A stretch of 21,675 nucleotides of DNA, from assembly GCA_028290125.1 (NCBI GenBank), contig JAQGKM010000046.1:1-21675 (forward strand). The letters are read 5' to 3'. Made by a program: the position numbers and the translations under genes. Below, one piece after another: positions 6,822 through 14,311 of this stretch. Source of the stretch: Hyphomicrobiales bacterium. Lineage in GTDB: Bacteria; Pseudomonadota; Alphaproteobacteria; Rhizobiales; Beijerinckiaceae. Within the stretch, counting starts at the first letter, position 1, and the number at the start of each line of letters is the position of its first letter. The notes beneath the pieces are model-generated. The model made no database searches. It saw nothing but the letters and a program-made list of their open reading frames with translations, and had not been told where the DNA came from.

Positions 6822-7534
6822 GCGAGAAGGCCGGCGGCGCCGACGCCAAGGGCGCATCCGGAGAGCCGCATTATCGCGGCCATCGCGACCGTTTGCGCGC
6901 CCGCTTTTCGGAAGCGGGCGAGCGCGGCTTCCCCGATTACGAACTGCTCGAGCTGGTGCTGTTTCGCTCGATCCCGCAACGCGACGTCAAGCCGATCGCC
7001 AAGGCGCTGATCGCGCGGTTCGGCTCCTTCGCCGAAGTGCTGGGCGCCGCGCCCGAACGGCTGCAGGAGATCGACGGCGTCGGTGAATCCGTGGCGCTCG
7101 ACCTGAAGATCGTCGAGGCCGCCACCGTGCGCATGACTCGCGGGGCCTTGCGCGAGCGACCGGTGCTCAGCTCCTGGGCCGACGTGCTCGCCTATTGCCG
7201 CGCCGCCATGGCTTTTGCGGAGCGCGAGGAGTTTCGCCTGCTGTTCCTCGACAAGCGCAACGCCTTGATCGCCGACGAGGTGCAGGGCTCGGGCACCATC
7301 GACCATACGCCGGTCTATCCGCGCGAGATCGTGCGGCGCGCACTCGAATTGAGCGCAACCGCCATCGTGCTCGTGCACAATCATCCCTCCGGCGACCCGA
7401 CGCCCTCCTCCGCCGATATCCGCATGACGCAAGAAATCATCGCCATATCCAAGCCGATGGGCATCACGGTGCACGACCACATCATCGTCGGGCGCAACGG
7501 CCACGCGAGCTTCAAAGGCTTGAAACTGATCTGA
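6818..7534 (+). CDS. radC: RadC family JAB1/MPN-domain protein
   Basis: A 238-residue RadC-type protein. The N-terminal half carries a helix-hairpin-helix-like region (residues about 40-100, including LQEIDGVGESVALDLKIVEA). The C-terminal half is the JAB1/MPN metalloprotease fold, with the zinc motif HNHPSGDPTPSSAD (187-200: H187, H189, D200) and an upstream Glu in EREEFRLLFLD. The family was once thought to be a DNA-repair gene; its true activity is unsettled, and the motif predicts a metal-dependent isopeptidase-like hydrolase. The gene is coupled to map by a four-base overlap, a common arrangement in alphaproteobacteria. Length and active site are normal. Confidence 0.94.
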   Translation: MSEKAGGADAKGASGEPHYRGHRDRLRARFSEAGERGFPDYELLELVLFRSIPQRDVKPIAKALIARFGSFAEVLGAAPERLQEIDGVGESVALDLKIVEAATVRMTRGALRERPVLSSWADVLAYCRAAMAFAEREEFRLLFLDKRNALIADEVQGSGTIDHTPVYPREIVRRALELSATAIVLVHNHPSGDPTPSSADIRMTQEIIAISKPMGITVHDHIIVGRNGHASFKGLKLI

Positions 7535-7602
7535 CGCAGAGCGGAATTCTTAACCGTTAAGCGGGCAATATCGACAGATTAGTCGCTAGGTTATGCTTCG
7601 AG

Positions 7603-9162
7603 ATGTTTTCCGGCAGCTCAGGCGATCCGAATGGGTCGCGCCAGACCTCCTGGCTTATCAGAACTGGAATTGTCGCTGTGGCCGCCATGGCGGCAGCGCT
7701 GGTCGTCGCCCTGTGGGCGATGATCGTGACGCGCGAGGGCGCGACGCCCGGCGCCATCGTGGTCCTGCTGGGCGGAACGGCGACAGCGATCGCCTGCGCG
7801 GTGCTGGTGAGCCAGATCCTTCTCGCCCTCGGACGCCGCGAAAAGCGCGCCGCCCGCGAGGCTGGCCACGACCTTCTGTCTGGCCTCGCCAACCGCAAAT
7901 TGTTTCGTCGCTGGATCGATTACGAACTGGCGCGCCGCCGCCGCGAGGACTCGCGCTTCGCGATCATGTATCTCGACATCGACCACTTCAAGGACATCAA
8001 CGACCGCTACGGACATGACGCCGGCGACCGCATGATCGTCGCGCTCGCGCGCCGCCTGTCCGACAGCCTGCGCCCGACCGACCGGCTCGCGCGCTTCGGC
8101 GGCGATGAATTCGCCCTGCTGCAAACGGGCGTACGCAGCATGAGCGACGCGGAAGCTCTCGCGACCCGCATCGTCGAGGCGATGCGCCAGCCTTTTTCGC
8201 TCGGCAAGGTCGAGGTGCTTTCGAGCGTGTCGATCGGCATTGCGCTGTGTCCCGACAATGCGGGCCTTCGCGACGACCTGATGAAGCTCGCCGACCTCGC
8301 CTTGTATCGCGCCAAGAAAGAGGGGCGCGATCGCTTCGCCTTCTTCGACGCGCGGATGGGCGAGGATCTCGCGCGACGCCGCAGCTTCGGCGTCGAGCTT
8401 GCAACGGCGATCGAAGACGACGCTCTGTCGCTCGACTTTCAGCCCGTCTTCGATGCGGGCGAGCGCAGGATGGCGGGCGTCGAAGCCCGCCTGCGCTGGC
8501 CGCACGCGCAGCGCGGGATGATCGACGCCAAGGATATCACCAGCATCGCGGAGGAACGCGGCCTGTTGCTGCCGCTGGGCGACTGGATGCTGCGCCGCGC
8601 CTGCATGACCGCGCGCGCCTGGCCGGATCTGCGCATCTGCGTGGGCGTGACGCACGTGCATTTTCGGCATCCCGATTTTGCGGCGCAGGTCCGCAAGATC
8701 CTGGACGACACCGGCCTCGAGCCCTCGCGCCTCGACCTCTCCATCGACGAGGACTGCCTGCTGGAGCCCAAGGACGAAACGATCGCCGGCATGTCGCTCC
8801 TGCGGCAGGAAGGCGTGCGCTTCACGCTCGCGCATTTCGGCGCCGGCGTCGCGAGCCTGAATTACCTTCGCCGCTTTCCGCTGAGCCGCATCAAGATCGA
8901 CCGGCAATGCACCGACGTGTCGCACGGCACGACAGCCAATGCGGCCGTGCTGCACGCCGTGATCCATCTCGGCCGCGCGCTCGGACTGACGATGGCTGCG
9001 GATGGAATCGAGGCCGAGGACCAGGCGCACTACCTTACCGCGCTCGGCTGCGATGAACTGCAGGGTCGCCTGCTCTGCCGTTACGTTTCGCCTGACGAGA
9101 TCGCCGTGGCGATCGGGCGCAGCGCGCGCGTCGAAAGGGAAGAGGCCGTCAATCCCGGCTGA
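7603..9162 (+). CDS. Membrane-anchored diguanylate cyclase with degenerate EAL domain
   Basis: A 519-residue inner-membrane protein. Two hydrophobic segments (about 18-42 and 50-77) enclose a very short periplasmic turn, so no extracytoplasmic sensor is evident. The GGDEF domain (about 85-250) is intact: RFGGDEF at 164-170, and the allosteric I-site RPTD at 157-160, five residues before it. It should make c-di-GMP with product inhibition. The EAL domain (about 260-505) has lost catalytic residues: EAL is EAR (294-296), the metal Asn of the VNLS motif is Gly348, the next metal Glu aligns with Ser380, and DDFG reads AHFG (410-413). K431 and Q487 remain. Phosphodiesterase activity is therefore unlikely; the domain may bind c-di-GMP or a partner. 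It ends 56 bases before a small gene, next to the flagellar locus, which suggests but does not prove motility control. Confidence 0.9.
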   Translation: MFSGSSGDPNGSRQTSWLIRTGIVAVAAMAAALVVALWAMIVTREGATPGAIVVLLGGTATAIACAVLVSQILLALGRREKRAAREAGHDLLSGLANRKLFRRWIDYELARRRREDSRFAIMYLDIDHFKDINDRYGHDAGDRMIVALARRLSDSLRPTDRLARFGGDEFALLQTGVRSMSDAEALATRIVEAMRQPFSLGKVEVLSSVSIGIALCPDNAGLRDDLMKLADLALYRAKKEGRDRFAFFDARMGEDLARRRSFGVELATAIEDDALSLDFQPVFDAGERRMAGVEARLRWPHAQRGMIDAKDITSIAEERGLLLPLGDWMLRRACMTARAWPDLRICVGVTHVHFRHPDFAAQVRKILDDTGLEPSRLDLSIDEDCLLEPKDETIAGMSLLRQEGVRFTLAHFGAGVASLNYLRRFPLSRIKIDRQCTDVSHGTTANAAVLHAVIHLGRALGLTMAADGIEAEDQAHYLTALGCDELQGRLLCRYVSPDEIAVAIGRSARVEREEAVNPG

Positions 9163-9218
9163 CGCCAGCTTCGCTAAAGCCCCGGCCCCTAGCTTTCATC
9201 AAACGGAGGATAAGACGC

Positions 9219-9581
9219 ATGGCGCAGGACGTGATCGACCAGCTACAGGAGCTCTGCGGACGGCTGCGCGAGCAGCTCATGCAGCAGCCCGAATATCGCG
9301 CCCTGGTGAGCCTCGAGAAAACCATCGAGGATCTCTCGATCTACATGGACGCCGTCCCCGCGCCGCTCGCGCGCGCGCATGCGCAGCATGAGGCTCCTCC
9401 TGCGTTCGACGTGGCGCCTGACGAACCGCAGATTCTCGACGTCAACGCCATGGACACCGGCCTGTCGATGCGCCACGGCGCCGACCACATGGCTGACGCG
9501 CTGGCGGACGCGCTGCGCGCCCCGAAGGCCGCCATGACGGCCCGCACGATGGATCATCTTCCGAGCCACCGCGTCGCCTGA
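9219..9581 (+). CDS. Small hypothetical protein with N-terminal helical segment
   Basis: A 120-residue soluble protein I do not recognise. A good GGAGG ribosome site precedes the ATG by about ten bases. Residues 1-45 are predicted helical and amphipathic with heptad-like leucines (DVIDQLQELCGRLREQL, then EYRALVSLEKTIEDL). The rest is Ala/Pro/His-rich with two acidic Ala-rich stretches (ADHMADALADAL), probably flexible. There is no signal peptide or membrane segment. It follows the GGDEF-EAL gene by 56 bases on the same strand, so it may be co-transcribed, and it ends just before a strong bidirectional terminator. Codon use is like its neighbours, so I take it as a real gene. Confidence 0.7.
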   Translation: MAQDVIDQLQELCGRLREQLMQQPEYRALVSLEKTIEDLSIYMDAVPAPLARAHAQHEAPPAFDVAPDEPQILDVNAMDTGLSMRHGADHMADALADALRAPKAAMTARTMDHLPSHRVA

Positions 9582-9600
9582 CGAAAGAACGGCGCCGACA

Positions 9601-9635
9601 AAAAAGCCGCCGCGGCGAAAGCCCGGCGGCTTTTT
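9601..9635. terminator. Bidirectional intrinsic terminator
   Basis: AAAAAGCCGCCG (9601-9612) and CGGCGGCTTTTT (9624-9635) are perfect reverse complements around an 11-base loop. The stem has a seven-base-pair GC core with a run of A on one side and T on the other. It can stop transcription of the plus-strand small gene ending at 9581 and of the minus-strand flagellar operon ending at 9654. It is the only strong Rho-independent terminator I can see in the window. Confidence 0.9.
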
Positions 9636-9653
9636 CGTGCGCACAGCTCCGCG

Positions 9654-10118
9654 CTATCTGCGGACGTCTTCGGCGCCGATGAAGTTGAATTCCTGCACGA
9701 GAACGTCAGCGACGACCTCGGCTTTCAGGCGCGCGTTGACATTGGTGCGGATCGTCGCGGCGAAGCGGGGGATGTCGAAGCGATCGAGATGCTTGTAATC
9801 CAGCTTCTCGTCCGCGTAGAGCAGGCGGAACGCTTCGTCCGCGACGAAGGCGTCAGGTTGCGTATCGAACTGCTTCGCCGCATCGCCTTCCGTCATGTAG
9901 GCGAACTGGGCCACAAGATAGCCCTGCACCTGTCCGGACGTGATCAGCGGAACCGTGATCGACTTCAGCTTGCGCAGCTCGCCGACCTTTTTGGCGGGCT
10001 TCGCATCGGCCGCAGCCACAGCGGCCGCCGCCTGCTGCATCTTCCATTGCGTCATGCCATAGCTCGCCCCGAGCGCCACGGCGCAGAGCCAGACACCGGC
10101 CAGCAGACGCATCATCAT
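9654..10118 (-). CDS. Membrane-anchored protein of unknown function, last gene of the flagellar operon
   Basis: A 154-residue protein with one N-terminal hydrophobic segment (residues about 4-23, signal anchor or signal peptide), an Ala-rich linker with Lys (about 29-45) and a periplasmic domain. That domain includes ITVPLITSGQVQGYLVAQFAYM, a mid-part rich in Asp and Phe, and a closing helix plus strand (VNARLKAEVVADVLVQEFNFI). The outline is short N-terminus, one membrane segment, a strand-rich domain, and a C-terminal V.DVL..EF pattern. It recalls FliL, the stator-associated basal-body protein, but the match is too weak to name it. Its start overlaps the stop of the FlgN-like gene (ATGA), and the bidirectional terminator follows directly. 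Flagellar involvement is inferred from the operon. Confidence 0.7.
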   Translation of the reverse strand: MMMRLLAGVWLCAVALGASYGMTQWKMQQAAAAVAAADAKPAKKVGELRKLKSITVPLITSGQVQGYLVAQFAYMTEGDAAKQFDTQPDAFVADEAFRLLYADEKLDYKHLDRFDIPRFAATIRTNVNARLKAEVVADVLVQEFNFIGAEDVRR

Positions 10119-10531
10119 TTCATGCGTCCGCGAAACGCCGACGCCGTGTAGGTGCCGTCCGACGCCGCTTCCTCAAGCGTGCCCGAAACGAGGTCGGCGA
10201 TCTCCGTCGCGGCCTTGAGATGAAGCCCCAGCACCTTGCGGTTCTCCTCGAGCCGGTCGCGCAGGAAGCGCAGGCGCGTCACCAGCGAGGGATGCACCGC
10301 TTCGGCCGGCACGCCGCGCATCGCGCGCGTCACTTCGAGCAGGCCGTGATTCTTCTGGTGCGTGAAACGCTCGAGATCTGCGTCGCCGCGCTCGCGCAAC
10401 ACGCGGGTCTCTTCCATGACGATTTCCGTCAGCTTGTCGACCGCGACCATCGCGACGGTCATCACCGCCGTGGCGACGTTCGAGACGGCAGGAGCCGAAG
10501 CGCGCGGACGATCGATTGCGCCCAGTATCAT
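10115..10531 (-). CDS. FlgN-like flagellar export chaperone candidate
   Basis: A 138-residue, almost wholly helical soluble protein. After an N-terminal hydrophobic Ala/Val stretch (about 15-32) come heptad-like helices with the layout of FlgN. One is a Glu-rich helix (TEIVMEETRVLRERGDADLE), then a K-N-L type turn (HQKNHGLLEVTRAM). A second long helix holds the conserved Glu-Asn pair (LEENRKVLGLHLKAATEIADLV), with a Tyr-containing tail (DGTYTASAF). FlgN chaperones escort FlgK and FlgL, both encoded upstream in this operon, to the export gate. The assignment is by pattern and context, not by a diagnostic motif. It overlaps both neighbours by four bases (ATGA), which indicates tight translational coupling. 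Confidence 0.6.
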   Translation of the reverse strand: MILGAIDRPRASAPAVSNVATAVMTVAMVAVDKLTEIVMEETRVLRERGDADLERFTHQKNHGLLEVTRAMRGVPAEAVHPSLVTRLRFLRDRLEENRKVLGLHLKAATEIADLVSGTLEEAASDGTYTASAFRGRMK

Positions 10532-10980
10532 GCGTCACCCTTGTTCAGCGAAACGTTCTTCAAGATGCCGAGGCCCTTGCCACGCGTGAGTTCGGTCGCG
10601 AGCCGGTCGGCCAGCATCGAGCGCCAGACGTCGCCCGCCGTGCCCTTTCCGAACGACGCATCGCTCCTCTTGGGCAGCATGGTCTCGACCATCATCTTGG
10701 CGACAAGCGTCTCGAGTCCGCGCTTGGCTTCATCCGAGCTCGTGTTGGTCTCGACGATGCGCGCGCCGGTTGGCGCCCCGAAGAATTGCGCACGCGCCGG
10801 CTCCGACCAGTTCAGCGAACCCGAGGGCAATGGCGAAGCGGCAGGTTTGGCGCTCCCGAGAAGCGCCGCGAAATCACCCCCGGAGGCTTCCGCCAGGCGC
10901 TGCTTGACCGCCGCGACCTTCACCGGATCGGCGGCATTGGCGACGTCGAGAATGATATCGGAAAGCGGTTGAATTGACAT
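10528..10980 (-). CDS. FlgJ-type rod-binding domain protein (no muramidase domain)
   Basis: A 150-residue protein. The start at 10980 is taken because AGAGGA lies about ten bases upstream and upstream in-frame codons run into the 3' end of the neighbouring gene. Residues about 88-140 match the rod-binding domain found in the N-terminal half of FlgJ and in CheL. LETLVAKMMVETMLPK is followed by a Gly-containing turn (FGKGTAGDVW), then RSMLADRLATELTRGKGLGI, with the family ending GLGI. The C-terminal peptidoglycan hydrolase domain of enterobacterial FlgJ is missing, as usual in alphaproteobacteria. The missing activity could be supplied by the transglycosylase at 20480-21085. Its role would be rod capping during export. 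Confidence 0.75.
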   Translation of the reverse strand: MSIQPLSDIILDVANAADPVKVAAVKQRLAEASGGDFAALLGSAKPAASPLPSGSLNWSEPARAQFFGAPTGARIVETNTSSDEAKRGLETLVAKMMVETMLPKRSDASFGKGTAGDVWRSMLADRLATELTRGKGLGILKNVSLNKGDA

Positions 10981-11020
10981 GAAGCGGCGGTCCTCTCGTG
11001 TCCACCATCGCGCGGCGAGC

Positions 11021-11416
11021 TTACGGCAGGCTTGTGCGGCGTGTTTCGACATCCGCCAGGAGATCTTCGAGCCCCTTGCGTTCGGCTTCGCGCTGCTCGC
11101 AGAGATCCGCCGCCTTGTGCAGCCGCTCGGCGACGAGACTGCGTTGCGCAAAGCCGCGCCACCGCGCCTCGGCGGCGCTGCGCTCGACTTCGATATCCTT
11201 CAGGTCGCGATCGACCCAACGCAGGCGATCGCCCGCGAGCGGCGCCAGCGCGCGGCGCAACGGATCGTCCGACGCGAGCGTCTCCAGAATGGCGGTCTCG
11301 ACCGCGCGCAATTCGTCGCGCCGCGCGTTGAGCGCAGCAAGACGCGCTTCAGCATCCTTCCGCAGGCCCGACTGGATCTTCAGGATGCGTGCGAGCTGCT
11401 GGGACCGACGAGCCAT
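11021..11416 (-). CDS. FliJ-like coiled-coil protein
   Basis: A 131-residue protein predicted to be entirely helical and coiled-coil, rich in Arg, Glu, Ala and Leu, with no membrane segment. Length, charge and position match FliJ, the stalk-like coiled coil of the flagellar type III ATPase complex that also recycles export chaperones. It starts one base after the fliR stop codon, so it is translated with the export gate. Coiled coils are compositionally alike, so naming it FliJ is an inference from length and operon; it could be a lineage-specific flagellar protein. The gap to the next gene is 40 bases. Confidence 0.55.
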   Translation of the reverse strand: MARRSQQLARILKIQSGLRKDAEARLAALNARRDELRAVETAILETLASDDPLRRALAPLAGDRLRWVDRDLKDIEVERSAAEARWRGFAQRSLVAERLHKAADLCEQREAERKGLEDLLADVETRRTSLP

Positions 11417-11417
11417 C

Positions 11418-12170
11418 TCACCTCACCATGAATTCGTTCAGGCCGACAATGAAGCCCTGCAGGAAGGGCCGCGCCAGAACCATCATTAGCAAAAAGCCAA
11501 GGCCGATGAGCACCGGCATGGCGGCAAAATAGATCTGGATCATCGGCGTCATCTTGTTGGCGAGGCCGAAGGCGAAGTTGACCAGCACCGAGAGAACGAT
11601 GAACGGCCCGCTGAGCCGCAGCGCCAGCATCGAGGCGCCGCTCAGCGCGTCCGCCATCTCCGACATCGAGAAACGCGTCGGAAAGCCCGCGCCTGGCGGC
11701 ACGATCTCGTAGGACGACACCAGCCCGCGAATGACTTCGAGATGAAGGTCGGCAAGAAAGAACAGCATGGTCGCCGCAATGACGATGAACGTCACCAGCG
11801 TTGGTTCGCTGGCCCCCTCCTCCATCGGCACGCCGGCGATGCCCGCGAGCCCGATCGCCTGCGCGATCGTCGAGGTGAGCATTTCCAGCATGAGAAAGAA
11901 CAGCCGCGCGCCGAGCCCGATCACGACACCGATGAGGATTTCCGTCACCATGATGGCGACGAGCTTCGACAGCGATTGGTCCTGCAGCAGCTTGTAGAGC
12001 GTGTCGTAGAGCAGCGGCATGGCCGCCAGGCTGATCGCCAGGGCGACGAACAGCCGGATACGGGCCGGAACGCGCGCGCTCGAAAAACCCGGCATGATCA
12101 TCAGGCACGCGCCGATCCGGCAAAACACCGCGAAGGCGGCGAGAATGGCGGCGGACGCGGCTTCATTCAC
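11418..12170 (-). CDS. fliR: Flagellar export-gate protein FliR
   Basis: A 250-residue integral membrane protein of the flagellar type III secretion core (FliP-FliQ-FliR channel). It has about six hydrophobic segments. Conserved family features include the N-terminal FCRIGACLMIMPGFSSARVPARIRL, with the PGF...VP.R pattern, and the central QAIGLAGIAGVPMEEGASEPTLV. The GLANKMTPMIQIYFAAMPVLIGLGF segment near the C-terminus is also typical. The start codon is GTG at 12170, overlapping the flhA stop by four bases (GTGA), a coupling signal. Length is normal (about 250-260). Confidence 0.95.
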   Translation of the reverse strand: MNEAASAAILAAFAVFCRIGACLMIMPGFSSARVPARIRLFVALAISLAAMPLLYDTLYKLLQDQSLSKLVAIMVTEILIGVVIGLGARLFFLMLEMLTSTIAQAIGLAGIAGVPMEEGASEPTLVTFIVIAATMLFFLADLHLEVIRGLVSSYEIVPPGAGFPTRFSMSEMADALSGASMLALRLSGPFIVLSVLVNFAFGLANKMTPMIQIYFAAMPVLIGLGFLLMMVLARPFLQGFIVGLNEFMVR

Positions 12171-14254
12171 GAGATCGAGCCAAGCGGCTGGATGTCGACG
12201 CCGCGCGCAACTTCGAGATGCGAGAGAACCGGAAGTTTCGGGAACATGCGCTCGATGATCATGCGCACATAGGGACGCGCTTCGGGCGTGGTGATCAGGG
12301 CGAACTGCACGCCCTCATCGGTCAGGCGCCGGATGGAATCGGAGGCCTCGGCGGCGAACTCATCCATCAGCTTCGGATCGAAGTCGAGCTCGATGACCTC
12401 GCCCTTCTGATCGCGCTTCAACGCCTTGTGGAACGCGAGATCCCAGCGATTGCCGAGCCGCAGCAGCTTCAGCACGCCATCCTGCACGAGATCGCCGCAG
12501 ATCTGCTGCGACATGCGCAGGCGCACATGCTCCGCAACCTGCTCGGCGCGACGCGCATGCGGCGCGATTTCGGCGACGGCTTCGAGAATGAGATGCAGGT
12601 TGCGGATCGATACGCGTTCGGCCAGCAACAGCTTCAGCACCGATTGCAGGCCCGAGAAGGTGATCTGCGCCGGGCAGATATCCTCGATGAGCTTCTTGTA
12701 TTCCGGATCGAGCCGCTCCAGCAGGCCCCGCATGTCCTTGTAGGAGAGCAGCTGCGCGAGATTGTTGCGCACCACTTCACTGACATGCGTCAACACCGCC
12801 GAGGCATTGTCGATGGCGCGAAAACCTTCGCGCTTCAGTTCGGTGCGGAAACTCTCGGCGACCCACACGGCCTTGATGCCGAACGCCGGATCGACGCCTT
12901 CCTCGTAAGGAAGATCGGGACGCGGCCCCTCCCCGGTCACGACCAGCACATCGCCGATGCGCATTTCAGCGCTGGCGACGACGGTGCCGTGAATCTTGAT
13001 CTGGTAGGACTTCGGCGGAATGGTGAGCGAATCCGAAACCTTGATTTCCGGCACCACGAATCCGTAGATCTGCGCGAATTTGCGACGCATCTTTGCAACG
13101 CGGTCGGCAAGCTCGCCCTGCAGCATGAGCAGGCGCGGCGCCAGCTGCTTGCCGAGCACCAGCTCGACCTCAAAGGTGCGCAGGCTCTCCTTGACCGATT
13201 CCTGCGCCTCGGCCGCCTGCGCGCTCTGATGCGCATGCGCCTGCGCGCGGGCGTGCGCCAGAACCTGCTCGCGACGGCGCGGAATGATGCGCGCCAGGAA
13301 GCCCATCGCGCAGCCAAGGATCGCGAATGGGAGGAACGGCAATCCGGGCACGAGCGCCAGCAGGAACATCAGCGAGGCGGCGACGAGCAATGCCGGCGGA
13401 TAATTGCCGAGCTGGCCCAGCACCGCCTTTTCGGCCGAGCCGCGCGTGCCGCCCTTCGACACGAGGAGGCCCGCCGCGAGCGACACGATCAGCGCAGGGA
13501 TCTGCGAGACGAGGCCGTCGCCGACCGACAGCTTGATGAACACGTCGGCGGCGCTGCCCATGGTGAGGCCGTGGCGCGTCACGCCGATGATGATGCCGCC
13601 GAACACGTTGACCGCGAGAATGATGATGCCCGCAATGGCGTCGCCGCGCACGAACTTGGAGGCGCCGTCCATGGAGCCGAAGAAGGAGCTTTCCTCTTCG
13701 AGTTCGCGGCGGCGCGACTGCGCTTCCTTGTCGTCGATGAGGCCTGCGGAGAGATCCGCATCGATGGCCATCTGCTTGCCGGGAATCGCGTCGAGCGTGA
13801 ATCGCGCGCCGACTTCCGCGATACGCGTCGCGCCCTTGGTGATGACGAGAAAGTTCACCGTGATGAGAATGACGAAGACGATCAGGCCGATGACGAAGTC
13901 GCCGCCCATCACGAGATTGGAAAAGCCCGAGATGATGTAGCCCGCCGCCGTCGTGCCCTCGGCGCCATGCGACAGGATGAGGCGCGTGGTGGCGATGTTG
14001 AGCGACAGCCGCAGCATGGTGGCGACGAGGAGAATCGTCGGAAAGGCCGAGAAATCAAGCGGCCGCTGGATCCACAGCGCGACCATCAGGATCAGAACCG
14101 AGAGCGCGATGGAGAGCGCAAGGCCAAGGTCGATCAGAATGGCGGGGATCGGCAGGAAGAAGATCGCCAGGATGGCGACAATGCCGCCGGCGAACCACAG
14201 ATCACGCCCACCTGAGCCGGCGCCCGGACTACCCGCAACCGTAACGTTCGACAT
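12167..14254 (-). CDS. flhA: Flagellar export-gate protein FlhA
   Basis: A 695-residue export-gate component. The N-terminal half (about 20-330) is membrane-embedded with about eight helices. It contains the FHIPEP family signature EVGARFTLDAIPGKQMAID at about 147-165, followed by DADLSAGLID. The C-terminal half is the cytosolic domain that binds export chaperones such as FlgN. It includes the Ala/Gln/His-rich linker at about 335-355 and ends RGVDIQPLGSIS. The ATG at 14254 is preferred because GGGGGTG precedes it; a GTG one codon earlier (14257) is also open. The neighbouring fliQ gene lies 57 bases upstream, with nothing obvious in the gap. Confidence 0.97.
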   Translation of the reverse strand: MSNVTVAGSPGAGSGGRDLWFAGGIVAILAIFFLPIPAILIDLGLALSIALSVLILMVALWIQRPLDFSAFPTILLVATMLRLSLNIATTRLILSHGAEGTTAAGYIISGFSNLVMGGDFVIGLIVFVILITVNFLVITKGATRIAEVGARFTLDAIPGKQMAIDADLSAGLIDDKEAQSRRRELEEESSFFGSMDGASKFVRGDAIAGIIILAVNVFGGIIIGVTRHGLTMGSAADVFIKLSVGDGLVSQIPALIVSLAAGLLVSKGGTRGSAEKAVLGQLGNYPPALLVAASLMFLLALVPGLPFLPFAILGCAMGFLARIIPRRREQVLAHARAQAHAHQSAQAAEAQESVKESLRTFEVELVLGKQLAPRLLMLQGELADRVAKMRRKFAQIYGFVVPEIKVSDSLTIPPKSYQIKIHGTVVASAEMRIGDVLVVTGEGPRPDLPYEEGVDPAFGIKAVWVAESFRTELKREGFRAIDNASAVLTHVSEVVRNNLAQLLSYKDMRGLLERLDPEYKKLIEDICPAQITFSGLQSVLKLLLAERVSIRNLHLILEAVAEIAPHARRAEQVAEHVRLRMSQQICGDLVQDGVLKLLRLGNRWDLAFHKALKRDQKGEVIELDFDPKLMDEFAAEASDSIRRLTDEGVQFALITTPEARPYVRMIIERMFPKLPVLSHLEVARGVDIQPLGSIS

Positions 14255-14311
14255 CACACCCCCACGCTTTCACGCGGTAGAATGCCGGGCGAAGCTTGCG
14301 CGAGGGTTCTG

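Noticed and set aside
7549..7561. CTTAAC-C-GTTAAG palindrome before the GGDEF-EAL gene, considered as a CtrA site
   Set aside because: The TTAA boxes are three bases apart instead of seven, so it does not fit the CtrA consensus. It may still be an operator of another factor, but nothing supports a name.
7618..9030. A 470-codon minus-strand frame opposite the GGDEF-EAL gene
   Set aside because: It is a shadow frame in an Arg/Ala-rich phase; the plus-strand product has clear GGDEF and EAL-like domains.
9163..9218. AAAGC...GCTTT around 9176-9196 as a terminator of the GGDEF-EAL gene
   Set aside because: The possible stem is only five base pairs with a large loop and no T-tract, while a much stronger terminator lies at 9601-9635.
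11021..11151. N-terminal extension of the FlgJ-type gene back to 11151
   Set aside because: The extra 57 residues overlap the 3' end of the FliJ-like gene and are Arg/Ser-rich without family similarity; the ATG at 10980 has its own ribosome site.
12218..14215. A 665-codon open frame on the plus strand opposite flhA
   Set aside because: It mirrors flhA in the complementary codon phase, is extremely rich in Arg, His and Asp, and has no ribosome site or family pattern. Long antisense frames are expected in high-GC genes; flhA itself is unmistakable.
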